Shown here in pieces: positions 62,588 through 64,000 of a DNA stretch of 64,000 nucleotides (positions within the stretch are counted from its first letter, which is position 1; the number at the start of each line of letters is the position of its first letter). Source of the DNA: Achromobacter pestifer (GTDB taxonomy: Bacteria; Pseudomonadota; Gammaproteobacteria; Burkholderiales; Burkholderiaceae_B); contig NZ_CADIJX010000006.1 of the NCBI RefSeq assembly GCF_902859625.1, positions 186,001-250,000 on the forward strand. The letters are read 5' to 3'. Below the pieces are notes generated by a model that did not search any database, was not told the DNA's origin, and saw only the letters and a program-made list of their open reading frames with translations. The translations under genes and the position numbers were made by a program.

Positions 62588-63415
62588 ATGGCGAAAGTAC
62601 CCGCAGTGAAGTTGAACGACGGCAACAAGATCCCGCAACTGGGGCTGGGCGTCTGGCAGGTGCCTGACGAGCAGGCCTCGTCCAGCGTGAAAGAGGCGCT
62701 GGCGGCCGGCTACCGCTCGGTGGACACCGCGGCCATTTACGGCAATGAGGCAGGCGTGGGCACCGGGCTGCGCGCGGCGGGTGTGGCGCGCAAGGACCTA
62801 TTCGTCACCACCAAGCTCTGGAATGACCGGCACGGCTATGACGACGCCCACAAGGCGATGGACGAAAGCCTGGAAAAGCTGGGATTGGCCTATGTGGATC
62901 TGTATCTGATCCATTGGCCGGTGGCGGGCAGCGCCAAGTTCCTGGACGCCTGGCGCGCGATGGTCGAGATGAAGGAAGATGGCCGCGCCCGTTCGATCGG
63001 CGTATCCAATTTCACGCAGGCCAATCTGGAGCGGCTGATGGAAGCGTCGAAAGTGGTGCCGGCGGTGAATCAGATCGAGCTGCACCCGGGATTCGCGCAA
63101 CGTGAGTTGCGGGCATTCCATGCCAAGCATGGGATCGCGACCGAATCCTGGAGCCCGTTGGCCCAAGGCAACATCACCAAGGAAAAGGTCATCCTGGATC
63201 TGGCGAAGAAGTATGGAAAGTCGCCCGCACAGGTGACGCTGCGCTGGCACTTGCAGAGTGACCTGATCGTGATTCCGAAATCGGTCACGCCCGCCCGCAT
63301 CCGCGAGAACATCGATGTGTTCGACTTTGAATTGTCGGTGGACGACATGGCGGCGATCGACGGCATCAAGGAAAGCCCGCGTTTGGGGCCGGACCCCGCG
63401 CAATTCGGCAAATAG
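62588..63415 (+). CDS. Aldo/keto reductase
   Basis: The protein has 275 residues from MAKVPAVKLNDGNKIPQLG, with CGGAGG upstream. Catalytic residues are Asp and Tyr in DTAAIYGNE, Lys in TTKLWN and His in LIHWP. NADPH-binding IPKSVTPARIRENI is typical. It is a class 5-like AKR similar to 2,5-diketo-gluconate reductases. The substrate is unknown, and the gene stands alone. Confidence 0.95.
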   Translation: MAKVPAVKLNDGNKIPQLGLGVWQVPDEQASSSVKEALAAGYRSVDTAAIYGNEAGVGTGLRAAGVARKDLFVTTKLWNDRHGYDDAHKAMDESLEKLGLAYVDLYLIHWPVAGSAKFLDAWRAMVEMKEDGRARSIGVSNFTQANLERLMEASKVVPAVNQIELHPGFAQRELRAFHAKHGIATESWSPLAQGNITKEKVILDLAKKYGKSPAQVTLRWHLQSDLIVIPKSVTPARIRENIDVFDFELSVDDMAAIDGIKESPRLGPDPAQFGK

Positions 63416-63482
63416 GGCCGAGGACGGCCGCGAGGCAGGGGGCGCGACGCTCCCTGTGTCTGGCGGCCGTCTTGCTTGCTGC

Positions 63483-63680
63483 CTAGTGCTTCAGTGGGAA
63501 GCACCAGTAGCGCACGATGACGACCAGCAGGATGGTCAGCGTGATCCAGGAGGCCCAGTGCCACGCGCCGGTACCCAACAGGGCAGCCAGCAGGCCGAAC
63601 ACGCTTAGTGCGCCCAGCAGGGTCGGCACACCCCAGACAAACATGAAGCCTCGACTGCCTTTGCTTTTGTGGGCGCTCAT
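63483..63680 (-). CDS. Unknown small membrane protein
   Basis: The protein has 65 residues from MSAHKSKGSRGFMFVWGVP, with two membrane segments (about residues 13-33 and 38-57). It overlaps the upstream PepSY gene by four bases (ATGA), a sign of translational coupling. Such small proteins often accompany PepSY membrane proteins next to siderophore receptors. Confidence 0.85.
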   Translation of the reverse strand: MSAHKSKGSRGFMFVWGVPTLLGALSVFGLLAALLGTGAWHWASWITLTILLVVIVRYWCFPLKH

Positions 63681-64000
63681 GCGGGAGTCCTTTGCGGGGC
63701 GGCGGCGGCTTGGTGCTTTTTCACGAGTTCGTTGATGCGTGCTTCCGTGGCGCGGCGGCGTGCCAGCCACAGGTAAAGGCCGCTGACGAGGACCACGATG
63801 GTGATCAGGTCCAGTAGCGCCCAGATGATTTTCAGGGGCAGTCCGGCGTAATCGCCGAAGTGCAGCGGGCGGGAGACTTCCAGCGCGGTCAGGTACCAGG
63901 GCATCTTGGCCACGGTCGTCAGCGCGCCGGTCTTGCCGTCCACCAGCACAGGCGTGTTCAATTTCGAGGTCAGCGGGGTGTCGCCGCGCATCCAGGCGAT
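63677..64000 (-). CDS. PepSY-associated membrane protein, C-terminal part (cut by window edge)
   Basis: The visible 107 codons end in one membrane segment (IIWALLDLITIVVLVSGLYLWLARRR). LEVSRPLHFGDYAGLPLKI precedes it, the typical C-terminal PepSY_TM motif (LHTGD/LHFGD). The frame continues beyond the window. Full-length members have about 370-400 residues and are linked to iron or siderophore uptake. Confidence 0.88.
   Translation of the reverse strand: MAWMRGDTPLTSKLNTPVLVDGKTGALTTVAKMPWYLTALEVSRPLHFGDYAGLPLKIIWALLDLITIVVLVSGLYLWLARRRATEARINELVKKHQAAAAPQRTPA

Overview
The window is a high-GC, gene-dense bacterial chromosome segment with no mobile element, phage gene, rRNA or CRISPR array. 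Several things point to a betaproteobacterium of the Alcaligenaceae, most like Achromobacter or Bordetella (an inference from protein character and gene order): a partial PTS next to gshB, amtB-glnK with ubiK and comM, the rpmI-rplT-pheST-ihfA-merR-tRNA-Pro run, several 'Bug' tricarboxylate-type binding proteins, and many LysR, GntR and RpiR regulators.

Region 1 (1-11 kb): a LacI regulator with a perfect operator, then a leftward cluster that reads from a GntR/FCD regulator (10893) through an N-carbamoyl-type amidohydrolase, a peptide-type ABC importer (binding protein, two permeases, fused double ATPase), a cupin, an acetylpolyamine/histone-deacetylase-like enzyme and an EamA exporter. It looks like uptake and hydrolysis of an N-substituted amine or amino acid compound. 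Region 2 (11-16.4 kb): a GT39-type membrane glycosyltransferase, hemN with an apparent FNR promoter, an orphan LuxR-type response regulator and an orphan rmlD.

Region 3 (16.4-34.2 kb) is the translation core. thrS has a leader peptide with three consecutive Thr codons, mutually exclusive RNA pairings and a terminator, which together look like a classical attenuator. infC starts at ATC. The usual infC-rpmI junction is interrupted by about 9.6 kb carrying gshB, a Man-type IIA, ptsH, ptsI, amtB-glnK (sigma-54 promoter and NtrC-like sites), a lipoprotein, ubiK, an unknown gene and comM/yifB. Then come rpmI, rplT, pheS, pheT, ihfA, a MerR regulator and tRNA-Pro(GGG).

Region 4 (34-50 kb) holds accessory functions: tandem membrane paralogues, an LprI-like protein, an alpha/beta hydrolase, mntP behind a yybP-ykoY manganese riboswitch, a PhzF-like enzyme, a candidate small RNA ahead of a GNAT acetyltransferase, a Bug protein plus aspartoacylase-like enzyme beside an RpiR regulator with paired operators, a SYLF lipoprotein, an Lrp/EamA pair, a TSUP permease and an AGE-family epimerase.

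Region 5 (50-64 kb): a LysR/Bug/N-formylglutamate amidohydrolase module; an unusual four-gene overlapping operon with a Tat-type binding protein, ABC permease, ABC ATPase and a membrane cytochrome c fused to a thioredoxin-like tail; a LysR/SBF transporter pair; a Rieske ferredoxin beside an ATM1-type ABC exporter; an aldo/keto reductase; and the end of a PepSY membrane gene cut by the window edge.
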